64,000 bases of DNA from Acidimangrovimonas pyrenivorans (GTDB lineage Bacteria > Pseudomonadota > Alphaproteobacteria > Rhodobacterales > Rhodobacteraceae), in contig NZ_JBHRSK010000003.1 of the NCBI RefSeq assembly GCF_042643245.1, positions 62,001 to 126,000 of the forward strand, written 5' to 3'. Shown piece by piece: positions 11,006-17,468 of the stretch; position 1 is the stretch's first letter; every line of letters begins with the position of its first letter. Both the position numbers and the translations under genes were made by a program. The notes beneath the pieces are model-generated. The model was not told where the DNA came from. It searched no databases and worked only from the letters and a program-made list of their open reading frames with translations.

Positions 11006-11183
11006 GATGGATCGGTTCCTTGCGTGTCCGGACTGGCCCAGAGGTATAGGCGCGCCCGGCAAAGGGCAAGGCGGTGCGGGCGAAGGCCGCGGCCTGGGAA
11101 GCGGCGGGGCGGGGATTGCCCGGGAAGATGGCCGCGCCGCCGCGTTTTCCTGTTTGCGCCGCGCCGGGGGCGCGTCGCGATGG

Positions 11184-11236
11184 GCGAGGGGCTGTCTGCC
11201 CCTCGCGCTCCCCGAGGATATTTTCGAGCAGAAAGG
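11184..11236. repeat. Hairpin plus GAGGATATTTTCGAGCAGAAAG element (intergenic repeat family, copy B)
   Basis: The 345-base gap 11006-11350 has no convincing gene. It contains a perfect 9-base-pair hairpin, GCGAGGGGC-TGTCT-GCCCCTCGC (11184-11206), directly followed by CTCCCCGAGGATATTTTCGAG and AGAAAGG. The second part resembles one arm of the inverted repeats at 4495-4585 and 40637-40745. The rest of the gap is G+C-rich and featureless, apart from a possible TTGACC-N17-CACGGG promoter at 11301-11329 for the thioesterase gene. Confidence 0.65.
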
Positions 11237-11350
11237 AGGGGTGCGCGCGCCGTTTCCCGGTCGCAGCCCTTGGACCGCCATGAGTTCCCCCGCGTTTCGC
11301 TTGACCTTTTCGCTGCAACGCGGCACGGGGCGGTCAACAAGGAGCGCATC

Positions 11351-11923
11351 ATGTATCCCGTCTTTCGCCTGGCCAAGGAACTGCTGGTCTTCCGCAAGGC
11401 CCCGTCGCTGGCGGTGCTGGACACCCATGTCTCGCATCACGTCTGCTGGCCCTGGGACATCGATCCGTGGCTGGAGCTGAACAACGGCCGCACCCTGACG
11501 CTCTACGATCTCGGCCGGCTGCCCTTTGCCCGGCGGGCGGGGATCGGCCGGGTGATGAAAGCGAAACGCTGGGGCATGGCGGTGGCCGGCGCCTCGGTGC
11601 GCTATCGCCGCCGGGTGCGGGCCTTCGACCGGGTCGAGATGCACACCCGGGCGCTGGGCTGGGACTGCCGCTTCATCTACATGGAGCAGAGCATGTGGCG
11701 CGGCGGCGACTGCACCAGCCAGGCGCTGCTGCGGCTGGCGATCACCGATGCGGGCGGCATCGTCGCGCCGGTCAAGCTGGTCGAGGCGCTGGGCGCGGCG
11801 CAGGAAAGCCCGGAACTGCCGCGCTGGGTCCGGGCCTGGATCGAGGCCGAGGCCGAGCGGCCCTGGCCGCCGCCGGCGGCGCCGGAGAAGGGGCAGGAGG
11901 CCGGGCGCGACCGGGCGGCCTGA
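11351..11923 (+). CDS. Acyl-CoA thioesterase, hot-dog fold (4HBT_2/THEM6-like)
   Basis: 190 residues. The ATG at 11351 has AAGGAG eight bases upstream, which decides the start; the frame is open far upstream but that is antisense to recQ. The segment WPWDIDPWLELNNGRTLTLYDLGR is the N-terminal signature of 4HBT-like thioesterases (WxxDxxxHxNN-type, here with Leu-Glu-Leu-Asn-Asn), followed by the beta-sheet core with VRYRRRVRAFDRVEM. It probably hydrolyses an acyl-CoA in the cytoplasm; the substrate is unknown. It stands alone, downstream of the gene-free repeat region and 116 bases before the MFS permease gene. Confidence 0.85.
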   Translation: MYPVFRLAKELLVFRKAPSLAVLDTHVSHHVCWPWDIDPWLELNNGRTLTLYDLGRLPFARRAGIGRVMKAKRWGMAVAGASVRYRRRVRAFDRVEMHTRALGWDCRFIYMEQSMWRGGDCTSQALLRLAITDAGGIVAPVKLVEALGAAQESPELPRWVRAWIEAEAERPWPPPAAPEKGQEAGRDRAA

Positions 11924-12039
11924 GCCGGTGCAACCGCCGGCCGAAGCGGCGAAGCGGCTTGCACGCCCGTCCCATTCCCTGTCTTATCGGCGTAATGGTT
12001 AACACCCGGAGGCAGAGCGCCGGGGGCAGGGAGACAGGG

Positions 12040-13416
12040 ATGGCCGAGATTTCCGCCAGGCGCCGCATCTGGGGCTGGTTCTTCTTCGACTGGGCCAGCC
12101 AGCCCTACAACACCCTGCTGCTGACCTTCATCTTCGCTCCCTATATCAAGGACCTGATAGGCAGCGGCTCGGCCGCGCAGCAGGTCTGGGGCTTCGGCAT
12201 CGGCGCCGCCGGCATCCTGATCGCGGTGCTGGCGCCGCTGCTGGGCGCGGTGGCCGACAAGGCGGGCCACCGGCTGCCCTTCGTCTGGCTGTTCTCGGCG
12301 ATGTATGTCGTCGGCGCCTGGGGGCTGTGGTACGCCGCGCCCGACCACTTCAACGTCTGGACGACGATGATGTTCTTCGGCGTCGGGCTGATCGGGATGG
12401 AATTCGCCACCATCTTCACCAACTCGATGCTGCCCGACCTCGGCACCCATGACGAGATCGGCCGGATCTCGGGCTCGGGCTGGGCCTTCGGCTATGTCGG
12501 CGGGGTGATCGCGCTGATCCTGATGCTGACGCTGTTCGCCGAGGGCGCGACCGGCAAGACCCTGATCGGCATCTCGCCGATCCTCGGCCTCGACCCGGCG
12601 CTGCGCGAGGGCACGCGCTCGGTCGGGCCGTTCACCGCGCTGTGGTACGCCGTCTTCATGATCCCGTTCTTCCTGTGGGTGCGCGAGCCGCGCAAGCCCG
12701 ACGCGATCAGCATGGCCGCGGCGGTGCGCGGCGCCTGGCCCGAGCTGAAGGGGACGCTGCGCAACCTGCCCAACACGCCCAGCCTGTTCGCCTATCTCGG
12801 CGCCTCGATGTTCTACCGCGACGCGCTGAACGGCATCTATGTCTTCGGCGGCATCTACGCCTCGGGCGTGCTGGGCTGGTCGGTGGTCAATGTCGGCATC
12901 TTCGGCATCCTGGCGGCGATCACCGGGGCGGTCTTCACCTGGGTCGGCGGCCATGCCGATGCGCGTTTCGGCCCCAAGCCGGTCATCATCTTCTGCGCGC
13001 TGGTGCTGACCTCGGTTGCGCTGGCGATCATCTTCGTCACCCGGACCTCGGTCTTCGGCATCCCGGTCGGCCCCGCGAGCCACCTGCCCGACATCGCCTT
13101 CTATGTTCTCGGCGGCATCATCGGCGCCGTCGGCGGCACGATCCAGTCGGCCAGCCGCACCATGCTCGTCCGCCAGGCCGACCCCGAGAAGATCACCGAG
13201 AGCTTCGGCCTCTACGCGCTGGCCGGCAAGGCGACCTCGTTCATCGCACCGCTGTCGATCGGCATCGCCACCAGCCTGACCGGAAGCCAGCAGCTGGGCA
13301 TTTCCCCGCTCATCTTCCTTTTTATTCTGGGCCTCGTGCTGCTAGTCTGGGTCAAACCCGACGGTGATCGAGCAGCAGAATGGACCGCATCCCCCTCCGC
13401 CTCATCCGGCGCCTGA
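12040..13416 (+). CDS. MFS transporter, UMF1 (Atg22-like) family
   Basis: 458 residues with about 11-12 transmembrane segments. The start is the ATG at 12040, preceded by AGGGAGACAGGG; the protein then begins with a cytosolic basic stretch and WGWFFFDWASQPYNTL, the hallmark of the UMF1/Atg22-like family. Other family features are LGAVADKAGHRLPFV between early helices and GGTIQSASRTMLVRQADPE near residue 370. Fungal Atg22 exports amino acids from the vacuole; bacterial members are untested. The 3' end overlaps mepA by 37 bases, so the genes are translationally linked although functionally unrelated. Confidence 0.9.
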   Translation: MAEISARRRIWGWFFFDWASQPYNTLLLTFIFAPYIKDLIGSGSAAQQVWGFGIGAAGILIAVLAPLLGAVADKAGHRLPFVWLFSAMYVVGAWGLWYAAPDHFNVWTTMMFFGVGLIGMEFATIFTNSMLPDLGTHDEIGRISGSGWAFGYVGGVIALILMLTLFAEGATGKTLIGISPILGLDPALREGTRSVGPFTALWYAVFMIPFFLWVREPRKPDAISMAAAVRGAWPELKGTLRNLPNTPSLFAYLGASMFYRDALNGIYVFGGIYASGVLGWSVVNVGIFGILAAITGAVFTWVGGHADARFGPKPVIIFCALVLTSVALAIIFVTRTSVFGIPVGPASHLPDIAFYVLGGIIGAVGGTIQSASRTMLVRQADPEKITESFGLYALAGKATSFIAPLSIGIATSLTGSQQLGISPLIFLFILGLVLLVWVKPDGDRAAEWTASPSASSGA

Positions 13417-14306
13417 CGACGGGCCTTGCCCTGGCACTTGCCCTGGCCGGCGCCGCGCCGGCCGATCCGCTGGCCACCCGCCTGTTCGGGGCCGAGGCGA
13501 CGCCCAGCGACCAGAAGCCGATGCCGATCGGATCTTACGCTCGCGGCTGTGCCGCCGGGCTGGTGCAGCTGCCCGAAACGGGGCCGACCTGGCAGGCGAT
13601 GCGGCTGGGCCGCGACCGCAACTGGGGCCAGCCGGTGACCGTCGCCTTTCTCGAGGACCTGAGCCGGGTCGCGGCACAACAGAAGGGTTGGAACGGGCTC
13701 TATATCGGCGATATCGGCCAGCCGCGCGGCGGGCCGATGGCCTCGGGCCACCAGAGCCACCAGATCGGCCTCGACGCCGATATCTGGATGCGGCCGGGCA
13801 CCGACATGCACTTGAGCCGCGCCGCGCGCGAGAAGATCGGCTCGATCCCCGTCCGCACCGCCGACCAGACCCGGGTCAACGGCAAATGGACCCGGGCGCA
13901 GTACAACATCATGAAGGCCGCGGCTTCCGACCCGCGGGTCGACCGGATCTTCGTCGCCGCCGCCGTCAAGGTCGAGATGTGCAAGACGGCCAAGCCCTCG
14001 GACACAAGCTGGCTGCAGAAGATCCGGCCGTGGTACGGCCATGCCAGCCATTTCCACATCCGCCTCAAGTGCCCGCCCGGCGCGACGCTGTGCCAGACCC
14101 AGCGCCCGACCGTGGCGCAGCTGTCCCATGGCGGCAACGGCTGCGACAAGAGCCTGCGCTGGTGGGTGACCGACTACCTGGAAGCACTCAAGCATCCGCC
14201 GAAACCCAAGAAGAACGCCAAGAAGCGGCCGCATCGCAAGGGGCCGCGCGAATTCACCATGGCCGACCTGCCCGCCCAATGCGCCAACGTCCTGGCCTCG
14301 CGCTGA
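13380..14306 (+). CDS. mepA: Penicillin-insensitive murein DD-endopeptidase MepA
   Basis: 308 residues with an N-terminal signal peptide (hydrophobic residues 13-26, cleavage after AAPA). The metallopeptidase motifs are complete: HQSHQIGLDADIW with the zinc His and Asp near residues 122-129, and PWYGHASHFHIRL with the second His pair near residue 222. MepA is a LAS-family zinc peptidase that cuts D-Ala-meso-DAP cross-links in the periplasm. The six cysteines match the disulfide-rich family pattern. The gene starts 37 bases inside the MFS gene, and its own last 28 bases overlap the start of the next gene. Confidence 0.96.
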   Translation: MDRIPLRLIRRLTTGLALALALAGAAPADPLATRLFGAEATPSDQKPMPIGSYARGCAAGLVQLPETGPTWQAMRLGRDRNWGQPVTVAFLEDLSRVAAQQKGWNGLYIGDIGQPRGGPMASGHQSHQIGLDADIWMRPGTDMHLSRAAREKIGSIPVRTADQTRVNGKWTRAQYNIMKAAASDPRVDRIFVAAAVKVEMCKTAKPSDTSWLQKIRPWYGHASHFHIRLKCPPGATLCQTQRPTVAQLSHGGNGCDKSLRWWVTDYLEALKHPPKPKKNAKKRPHRKGPREFTMADLPAQCANVLASR

Positions 14307-15172
14307 TCGCCGCGCTCCTGCTGCTGCAGGCGCCGATGGGCCGGGCCGCGCTGGCGTCGCCGGCGCAGCTTGTCGGCACCTATGTCTGGCGCCTGAACGA
14401 ACGCTGGTTCGGCGGTTTCTCGGGGCTCGAGCTGTCGGAGGACGGGACGCGCTTCGTCGTGCTTTCCGACCGAGGCAACTATGCCAGCGGCCGCTTCACC
14501 CGCAATGCCGCCGGGGCGATCACCGGCGCGACGCTGGGGCCGCGCCATCCGGTGGTGGACCGCAGGGGCCGGGTCTTGCCGCGCTGGAAGGCCGACAGCG
14601 AGGGGCTGGCGATCGCGCCGGACGGGCGGATGTATATCTCCTTCGAAGGGGTGCAGCGGGTCCTGGAATACGACCGCCGGGGCGGGGCGGCGAAAATCCT
14701 GCCGCGCCATCCCGATTTCAAGAACATGCCGCTGAACGGTTCGCTCGAACCGCTGGCCATCGACCGGCAGGGCGCCCTCTACACCCTGCCCGAGCGCGAC
14801 CCGAAGGACGGACCGCTCAAGCTCTACCGCTTCAGCCACGGCAAGTGGAGCCAATCCTTCACGCTGCCGCGCGAGGGTGAATTCCTGCCGGTCGGCGCCG
14901 ATTTCGGCCCCGACGGCAAGTTCTACCTGCTCGAGCGCCGTTTCGCCGGCGTCGTCGGCTTCGCCAGCCGGGTGCGGCGCTTCAGCCTCGGGCCGCAGGG
15001 CCCGGGGCCGGGCGAAACCCTGTTCCAGAGCCGGCTGGGCGCCCATGACAACCTCGAGGGCCTCGCCGTCTGGCGCGACACGGCCGGGCATATCCGGCTG
15101 ACCATGGTCTCGGACGACAATTTCAGCCTCTTCCAGCGCACCGAACTGGTCGACTACGTCGTTACCGAGTGA
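14279..15172 (+). CDS. Esterase-like activity of phytase family protein, secreted
   Basis: 297 residues from the ATG at 14279, which overlaps the end of mepA by 28 bases; the frame continues upstream only as a shadow of mepA. Residues 1-25 form a signal peptide (LALIAALLLLQAPMGRA). The mature part matches the Phytase-like family: GGFSGLELSEDGTRFVVLSDRG near the N-terminus, DSEGLAIAPDGRMYISFEG in the middle, and LPVGADFGPDGKFYLLERRF and DNLEGLAVW near the C-terminus, a beta-propeller-like repeat pattern. Many Rhodobacteraceae encode such periplasmic proteins; no substrate is established. Tight overlap with mepA suggests co-transcription. Confidence 0.88.
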   Translation: MRQRPGLALIAALLLLQAPMGRAALASPAQLVGTYVWRLNERWFGGFSGLELSEDGTRFVVLSDRGNYASGRFTRNAAGAITGATLGPRHPVVDRRGRVLPRWKADSEGLAIAPDGRMYISFEGVQRVLEYDRRGGAAKILPRHPDFKNMPLNGSLEPLAIDRQGALYTLPERDPKDGPLKLYRFSHGKWSQSFTLPREGEFLPVGADFGPDGKFYLLERRFAGVVGFASRVRRFSLGPQGPGPGETLFQSRLGAHDNLEGLAVWRDTAGHIRLTMVSDDNFSLFQRTELVDYVVTE

Positions 15173-15173
15173 C

Positions 15174-15202
15174 TTGACCGGACGGGGCCGGGGCGCTAGG
15201 AC
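15174..15202 (+). promoter_or_regulatory. Predicted promoter of the queuosine-precursor transporter gene
   Basis: TTGACC (15174-15179), a 17-base spacer and TAGGAC (15197-15202). The pattern agrees with the window's other TTGACC-N17-TAGGNN match at 51231. It would leave a leader of about 60 bases with a perfect GGACAC-C-GTGTCC dyad at its start (15199-15211) and a second possible hairpin around 15230-15245. I do not see a preQ1 riboswitch signature in it. Confidence 0.6.
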
Positions 15203-15268
15203 ACCGTGTCCCCTCGGGCAGAGCCGGCGGGACCAAGTCTCCGCGACCTTGCCAAAACGGAATACATC

Positions 15269-15892
15269 ATGATCCGCACCTACCTACCTGGCGTCCTCGC
15301 CATGGCCATCGTTGTGGTGGCCTCGAACATCCTCGTGCAGTTCCTCTGCGGCCAATGGCTGACCTGGGGCGCCTTCACCTATCCCTTCGCCTTCCTCGTC
15401 ACCGACCTGACCAACCGCACCTTCGGCGTGCGCGTGGCCAAGAAGGTGGTGCTGGCCGGTTTCGTCGTCGGCGTCGTCTGTTCGCTGATCGGCACCCAGA
15501 TCGTCGGCGAATACGGTCCGATCGTCACCCTGCGCGTCGCCGTCGCCTCGGGCACCGCCTTCCTGGTCGGCCAGCTGATGGATGTTGTCGTCTTCAACGC
15601 GCTGCGCCGCCGGGTCTGGTGGCACGCGCCCTTCGTCTCGTCGCTGATCGGCTCGGCGCTCGACACGATCATCTTCTTCTCGCTCGCCTTCGCCGGCGCG
15701 CTGACCTTCCTCGAGCCGGGCAACGACGTTGCCTGGGCCAACGAGATGCTGCCGCTCTTGGGCCATGGCCCGACGGTGCCGCTCTGGGTCAGCCTGGGGG
15801 CTGCCGACTGGATGGTGAAGATGTCGCTCGCCCTTGTTGCACTTGTGCCATACCGCGTCGTCGTCCGGCGAGTCGTCGCACCGGTTGCGTAA
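15269..15892 (+). CDS. Queuosine precursor transporter (VUT family, YhhQ/COG1738)
   Basis: 207 residues from the ATG at 15269. A GTG at 15206 would add 21 residues but falls almost on the predicted transcription start, so I reject it. About six transmembrane helices are present, with the family signature FAFLVTDLTNRTFG in the first third and DWMVKMSLALVALVPYR at the C-terminus. YhhQ imports preQ0/preQ1 (or queuine in some relatives) across the inner membrane for tRNA queuosine synthesis. It has its own promoter and is followed directly by the promoter of the small transcription unit at 15.9 kb. Confidence 0.92.
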   Translation: MIRTYLPGVLAMAIVVVASNILVQFLCGQWLTWGAFTYPFAFLVTDLTNRTFGVRVAKKVVLAGFVVGVVCSLIGTQIVGEYGPIVTLRVAVASGTAFLVGQLMDVVVFNALRRRVWWHAPFVSSLIGSALDTIIFFSLAFAGALTFLEPGNDVAWANEMLPLLGHGPTVPLWVSLGAADWMVKMSLALVALVPYRVVVRRVVAPVA

Positions 15893-15898
15893 AAACTT

Positions 15899-15927
15899 TT
15901 GACAGACACAAGATCTGTGGCACACTT
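15899..15927 (+). promoter_or_regulatory. Predicted promoter of the small transcription unit
   Basis: A consensus -35 TTGACA (15899-15904) starts seven bases after the queuosine-transporter stop codon. A 17-base spacer leads to ACACTT (15922-15927), a poor -10. Transcription would begin near 15934. Confidence 0.5.
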
Positions 15928-15962
15928 CGAATTAGCGCAACGCAGTGAAAGGAGGTGGTCCA

Positions 15963-16019
15963 GTGTCGAGAGGGATATTGGAGAGAGGTGTCGGGACAGT
16001 CAGGAGGAAGGTGGCCTGA
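15963..16019 (+). CDS. Putative 18-residue peptide with an extreme Shine-Dalgarno sequence
   Basis: GTG start, 18 codons, TGA stop; the peptide is basic (five Arg, one Lys against two Glu) and reads MSRGILERGVGTVRRKVA. The core GGAGG is seven bases before the GTG, but complementarity to 16S rRNA spans 15 bases, far more than any other gene in this window shows. There is no signal peptide or membrane segment. Whether the peptide or the act of ribosome binding matters cannot be told from sequence. Confidence 0.4.
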   Translation: MSRGILERGVGTVRRKVA

Positions 16020-16089
16020 GGGCAGCCCCACAGGCGCACGCCAACTGATTGGGCCTTGATCCTAACTGGCCCATCTCCAGGAACTCGGA

Positions 16090-16121
16090 GGGCCGCGCGG
16101 CTAGCGCGGCCCTTTCCGTTT
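16090..16121 (+). terminator. Intrinsic terminator of the small transcription unit
   Basis: Perfect 9-base-pair stem GGGCCGCGC-GGCTA-GCGCGGCCC (16090-16112), followed by TTTCCGTTT. It ends the small unit, separating it from the convergent EthD gene. Confidence 0.85.
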
Positions 16122-16166
16122 GGCGCAGCCGGGATGGCAGTGGCTCCCGGGCAGGGCGCCATGCGG

Positions 16167-16541
16167 CTACGATATGATCGCCCGCTCGGTCGCGTACCAA
16201 AGTTGGGATCGGGACAGGTCGACGAACCGTGCCTCGTCTTCCATAAGATCCCGAAGCGCGCGAGCGCCGTCCGGGGTCTCGCGGGCGGCTCGGTGGGCGT
16301 CGAAGTTGTCCCACCAGAGTTCAGCGCCGCCGTCGAAATCCACCGGCACCGTCCCCCGTCCGGACTGGATCGCAGCCTGCGCGGCGGGATTGTCCAATGG
16401 GACGGTCTGGACATAGCGTCGGATCCCCAGAACCGCGCTGTGGCGCCGTACCAGTGGCCCGTGAATTTCCTTCCAATGGGTATCGAACTCGGCACGGCTG
16501 AGATGCGGCAACCGTTTGACCCACATGACAAGCTTCAACAT
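16167..16541 (-). CDS. EthD family protein
   Basis: 124 residues with the dimeric alpha+beta barrel EthD fold: MLKLVMWVKRLPHLSRAEFDTHWKEIHGPLV at the N-terminus, with the family's His-Gly-Pro-Leu, and a C-terminal FVDLSRSQLWYATE strand. EthD proteins accompany the cytochrome P450 system for ethyl tert-butyl ether, and other members are cyclases or decarboxylases for polyketide-type substrates; this one's role is unknown. It is divergent from the MerR gene across 71 bases that hold a MerR-type promoter pointing this way, so it is probably that regulator's target. Confidence 0.85.
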   Translation of the reverse strand: MLKLVMWVKRLPHLSRAEFDTHWKEIHGPLVRRHSAVLGIRRYVQTVPLDNPAAQAAIQSGRGTVPVDFDGGAELWWDNFDAHRAARETPDGARALRDLMEDEARFVDLSRSQLWYATERAIIS

Positions 16542-16572
16542 TACAGTGTCCTTGTTGTCTTCCGGGGCGGGA

Positions 16573-16603
16573 CGCTACAGTCTGACAGCACTGTCAGGGT
16601 CAA
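16573..16603 (-). promoter_or_regulatory. MerR-type promoter/operator for the EthD gene
   Basis: On the minus strand TTGACC (16603-16598) is followed by a 19-base spacer and GTAGCG (16578-16573), or an 18-base spacer and TGTAGC. The spacer holds a perfect dyad CTGACAG-CA-CTGTCAG (16582-16597 on the plus strand). A dyad inside an over-long 18-19-base spacer is the classical arrangement for MerR-family activation. Confidence 0.7.
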
Positions 16604-16612
16604 TAGGGCATC

Positions 16613-16990
16613 ATGCAGATCGGAGAGCTTTCCCGCGCCAGCGGCGTCAGCGTCAGAATGCTGCGCTATTACGAAGCGCAGGGTTTGCTGAGTCCGGGCC
16701 GTAGCGCAGCGGGATACCGCATCTATTCCCGCAACGCGCTCGAAACGGTCCGGCGCATCACCACGCTGAACCGGGCCGGCTTGCCTCTCGACCGGATTCG
16801 CGGGCTTCTGGAGTGCCCGTTTCCCGACGCAGCCGGGGCGGAACTTTGCGAGACGATGAAGGAGCAGATCCGCCAGCAACTGTCCGTGCTGGACGACCGG
16901 ATGGCGGAACTGGAGCAAAGCCGCCGCCTGCTCGCGGCCTATCTGGGCAGCGGTCCGGCGGTTGAAACAACACCCGATGCTGCGGCGTGA
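16613..16990 (+). CDS. MerR family transcriptional regulator
   Basis: 125 residues. The winged-helix N-terminus MQIGELSRASGVSVRMLRYYEAQGLL and the wing segment GYRIYSRNALETVRRI are typical of the family; the C-terminal half is a dimerisation coiled coil (about residues 75-110). There is no CxxC or paired-cysteine metal site: the two cysteines (in LLECPF and ELCETM) are spaced unlike CueR, MerR or SoxR, so an organic ligand or a stress signal is more likely than a metal. It is divergent from the EthD gene and probably controls that promoter and its own. Confidence 0.92.
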   Translation: MQIGELSRASGVSVRMLRYYEAQGLLSPGRSAAGYRIYSRNALETVRRITTLNRAGLPLDRIRGLLECPFPDAAGAELCETMKEQIRQQLSVLDDRMAELEQSRRLLAAYLGSGPAVETTPDAAA

Positions 16991-17045
16991 ACGTTCCGTT
17001 CATATCCCTGTTCCGCTCGGCCTTGCCATCGGCTAGCGTGCGGCC

Positions 17046-17468
17046 ATGCTGCGCATCACCGACACCCTGACTCTGGAAGACTGGGAGATGACCGAGAGCT
17101 TTTCGCGCTCCTCCGGTCCCGGCGGGCAGAACGTCAACAAGGTGGAAACTGCGGTCGAGCTGCGCTTCGAGGCGGCGCGCAGCCCGCATCTGCCGCAGCC
17201 GGTGAAGACGCGCCTCAAGCGGCTCGCCGGTCGCCGATGGACGCTGGATGGTGCCATCGTCATCCGGGTCGAGGACACCCGCAGCCAGGCCCGCAACCGC
17301 GAGATCGCGCGCGAGCGGCTGGCCGAACTGGTCCGCTCGGCCCTCACCGCGCCGAAGCGGCGCATCGCCACCCGGCCGACACTTGGCAGCAAGCGCCGGC
17401 GGGTCGACAGCAAAGTCAAGCGCGGCCAGGTCAAGGCCCTGCGCGGCAAGCCGGGAGTCGAGGAATGA
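17046..17468 (+). CDS. arfB: Alternative ribosome-rescue factor ArfB (peptidyl-tRNA hydrolase YaeJ)
   Basis: 140 residues. The catalytic GGQ motif is in SRSSGPGGQNVNKVETAVEL (residues about 19-38). The C-terminal tail is rich in Arg and Lys (KRRIATRPTLGSKRRRVDSKVKRGQVKALRGK), the part that enters the empty mRNA channel of stalled ribosomes. ArfB hydrolyses peptidyl-tRNA on non-stop ribosomes. No Shine-Dalgarno sequence precedes the ATG; TAGCGT ends six bases upstream, which suggests a leaderless mRNA. Its stop overlaps the next gene's ATG by four bases. Confidence 0.96.
   Translation: MLRITDTLTLEDWEMTESFSRSSGPGGQNVNKVETAVELRFEAARSPHLPQPVKTRLKRLAGRRWTLDGAIVIRVEDTRSQARNREIARERLAELVRSALTAPKRRIATRPTLGSKRRRVDSKVKRGQVKALRGKPGVEE

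Larger units (their letters stand above)
15934..16121 (+). ncRNA. Free-standing small transcript, about 190 nt, unknown function
   Basis: Between a TTGACA promoter and a strong intrinsic terminator lies a compact unit with no long reading frame. It contains a 15-base sequence GAAAGGAGGTGGTCC (15947-15961) that can pair without interruption, with one G-U, to the 3' end of 16S rRNA. An 18-codon frame follows. A hairpin GAT(T)GGGCC/GGCCCATC comes next at 16047-16075, with a second GGAGG inside the small frame (16003). The layout could be a small mRNA, a leader-peptide RNA with no gene behind it, or a structured regulatory RNA. I cannot assign it to a named RNA family. Confidence 0.55.

Noticed and set aside
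15203..15268. A preQ1 riboswitch before the queuosine-precursor transporter gene
   Set aside because: The short leader does form hairpins, but I cannot align it to the preQ1-I pattern (stem, C-rich loop, A-rich tail pairing back), nor to class II or III.
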